Positions 14,276 through 15,397 of a DNA stretch of 15,397 nucleotides are shown one piece after another. The position numbers were made by a program, and so were the translations under genes. Below the pieces are notes generated by a model that saw only the letters and a program-made list of their open reading frames with translations, was not told where the DNA came from and made no database searches. Position 1 is the first letter of the stretch. Each line of letters opens with the position of its first letter. The stretch lies in assembly GCA_964498075.1 (NCBI GenBank), contig CAZCGA010000142.1, positions 1 to 15,397 on the forward strand, given 5' to 3'. Source of the DNA: CAZCGA01 sp964498075 (GTDB lineage Bacteria > Desulfobacterota > Binatia > HRBIN30).

Positions 14276-15379
14276 CTACGCGTCGTGCTCGGTCACGTTG
14301 TGCTGGGGACTCAGCGGTGCGCGCCGCGCCTGCGGCGTGACGGCATCATGCGCGTCGAGCCATTCGAGGATCACGGGGTAGACGTCGTCCGGTGCGTGCA
14401 AGCCGAGGATGAGGTCGGCGTGGCTGTAGTCGTGGGCAAAGCCCTCCTTCTTGCCGATGACGCGGAAGGCCTTGTCTGGCGCCGCGATGCGGTTGTAGAC
14501 GTGCCCGAGATCGCGCGGTGGCGTGAGGCCGTCCTTGCCGCCGGCGATGATGAGGATCGGTGTCGTAATGCGTTCGAGGTGCTCGGTGAAGTCGAACATC
14601 GAGTAGCGGTCGCTCATCGCCTTGGTCTCGTACCAGCGGGCGAACTCGCGCAGCAGTGACGCCGGAAGGTCATCGACGGCGGTCAGCATCAGGGTGCGCA
14701 GCAGGGCGAGGTCGGCGTTGCCCGGGTGCCAGCCAAGCGCCGCGATGCTTTCGTTCAGCTGCCGCGCCAGCAGCGGTGCCAACGGCGACCCGAGCCGTGC
14801 GAGTGTTCCCAGCGGCACCCAGTCCGGGAGGTAGCGCAGCACGCCGCGGTACGGCACGCCGAAGTCGAGGACCGGATGCCCGACGTTGCTCATGGTGGGC
14901 GAGCCGAGCGTGACCGCGCTGCGGATCTTGTGATGCACCGGGCTCATCAACAGGGCGTAGGCGATCATGCCGCCCATGGAATGCCCGACCCACTGCACCT
15001 GACTGGCGCCGGTCTCGCGCAGTACCTTGCGCAGCGCTGCGGGGGCGTCGTGCTGGACGTAGTCCTCGAAGCGCCAGTTGTAGCGCTTGCCGTTCCACCA
15101 GGTCGGCCGCGTCGAGCGCCCGGCGCCGCGTAGCTCGATCACCCACACGTCGTAGCCCCGGCGCACCAAGTAGCGCGCCAACGAGATGCGTCCCGGTCCA
15201 TCCATGTCCCAGCGGTTTGAGGACATGCCGTGGCACAGCAGCACCGGGGTGCGGTGCAGGCGGCGGGAGGGCGCGTAGCGGTACAACGCGAGGCGCCAGC
15301 CGTCGTGTGTAAGGGCGGTGTAGAAGTGCGGTCGCGGCTCACGACCGAGCTCGAACCAGGCGTCGATCAAACGCTGCAT
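14276..15379 (-). CDS. Alpha/beta-fold hydrolase (lipase/esterase-like)
   Basis: This 367-residue hydrolase has the nucleophile elbow GHSMGG with Ser134, Asp283 in GGKDGLTPP and His320 in DYSHADLILG. The oxyanion region is LLCHGMSSNRWDMD (47-60), followed by YDVWVIELRGAGRS (76-89). The layout recalls esterases and lipases of the AB_hydrolase_1 group, with some resemblance to PhaC-like depolymerase/synthase relatives, but Ser rather than Cys at the nucleophile position argues against a PHA synthase. No signal peptide is apparent. ATG 15379 is the only start I can see. It has no strong ribosome site, and the frame stays open to the window edge, so the true start could lie further upstream. It converges on the ALDH gene and is not part of that operon. 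The substrate is unknown. Confidence 0.85.
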   Translation of the reverse strand: MQRLIDAWFELGREPRPHFYTALTHDGWRLALYRYAPSRRLHRTPVLLCHGMSSNRWDMDGPGRISLARYLVRRGYDVWVIELRGAGRSTRPTWWNGKRYNWRFEDYVQHDAPAALRKVLRETGASQVQWVGHSMGGMIAYALLMSPVHHKIRSAVTLGSPTMSNVGHPVLDFGVPYRGVLRYLPDWVPLGTLARLGSPLAPLLARQLNESIAALGWHPGNADLALLRTLMLTAVDDLPASLLREFARWYETKAMSDRYSMFDFTEHLERITTPILIIAGGKDGLTPPRDLGHVYNRIAAPDKAFRVIGKKEGFAHDYSHADLILGLHAPDDVYPVILEWLDAHDAVTPQARRAPLSPQHNVTEHDA

Positions 15380-15397
15380 GTCACGCCCACTACCATG

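Overview
The window is a gene-dense, GC-rich bacterial chromosome segment with no tRNA, rRNA, CRISPR array or insertion sequence that I can see. The largest gap between genes is 146 bp. Housekeeping genes (lepA, lepB, yqeY) sit beside two secreted proteins that end in dockerin-like calcium-loop modules. One of these modules is framed by cysteines (pattern C-x3-C-N-x-D ... DELL-x-LV-x-IALG ... GDAN-x-DG ... DE ... C). From memory that form is frequent in soil and sediment genomes of the Binatota (formerly Deltaproteobacteria-like) type, so I lean to that group. This is inference; a marker-gene placement would settle it. Small 10-N padding shows a metagenome or draft scaffold.

Layout. (1) Positions 1-5244, plus strand: the 3' end of lepA, lepB (signal peptidase I), a secreted 14-repeat FG-GAP/VCBS double beta-propeller with a C-terminal dockerin-like module, and yqeY (GatB/YqeY domain) starting on the propeller stop codon. 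(2) 5248-7808, minus strand: a GH1 beta-glucosidase, a SAM methyltransferase overlapping it by 4 bp (GTGA), and a NUDIX hydrolase 10 bp further on, which looks like one operon. The GH1 gene is broken by a 2-nt frameshift and by a 10-N gap. Both look like assembly errors: correcting them gives one open frame of 443 residues with both catalytic glutamates. (3) 7809-7954: the divergent control region. (4) 7955-9883, plus strand: a secreted Asp-box (sialidase-like fold) protein with a cysteine-rich insert and the cysteine-framed dockerin-like tail. (5) 9927-14264, plus strand: four tightly packed genes for a glutamine-synthetase-like ligase, a class I amidotransferase-fold gamma-glutamyl hydrolase, an SDR dehydrogenase and an aldehyde dehydrogenase. 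(6) 14276-15379, minus strand: an alpha/beta hydrolase.

The most interesting unit is the four-gene cluster. It resembles the Puu (gamma-glutamyl-putrescine) pathway, but no PuuB-type amine oxidase is present and an SDR takes that place. The simplest reading is gamma-glutamyl capping of an amino alcohol or similar amine, oxidation of the alcohol to aldehyde (SDR) and then to acid (ALDH), and release of glutamate by the hydrolase. The same four families sit together in Mycobacterium tuberculosis as Rv2860c-Rv2857c (recalled, to be checked). The substrate cannot be read from the sequence.
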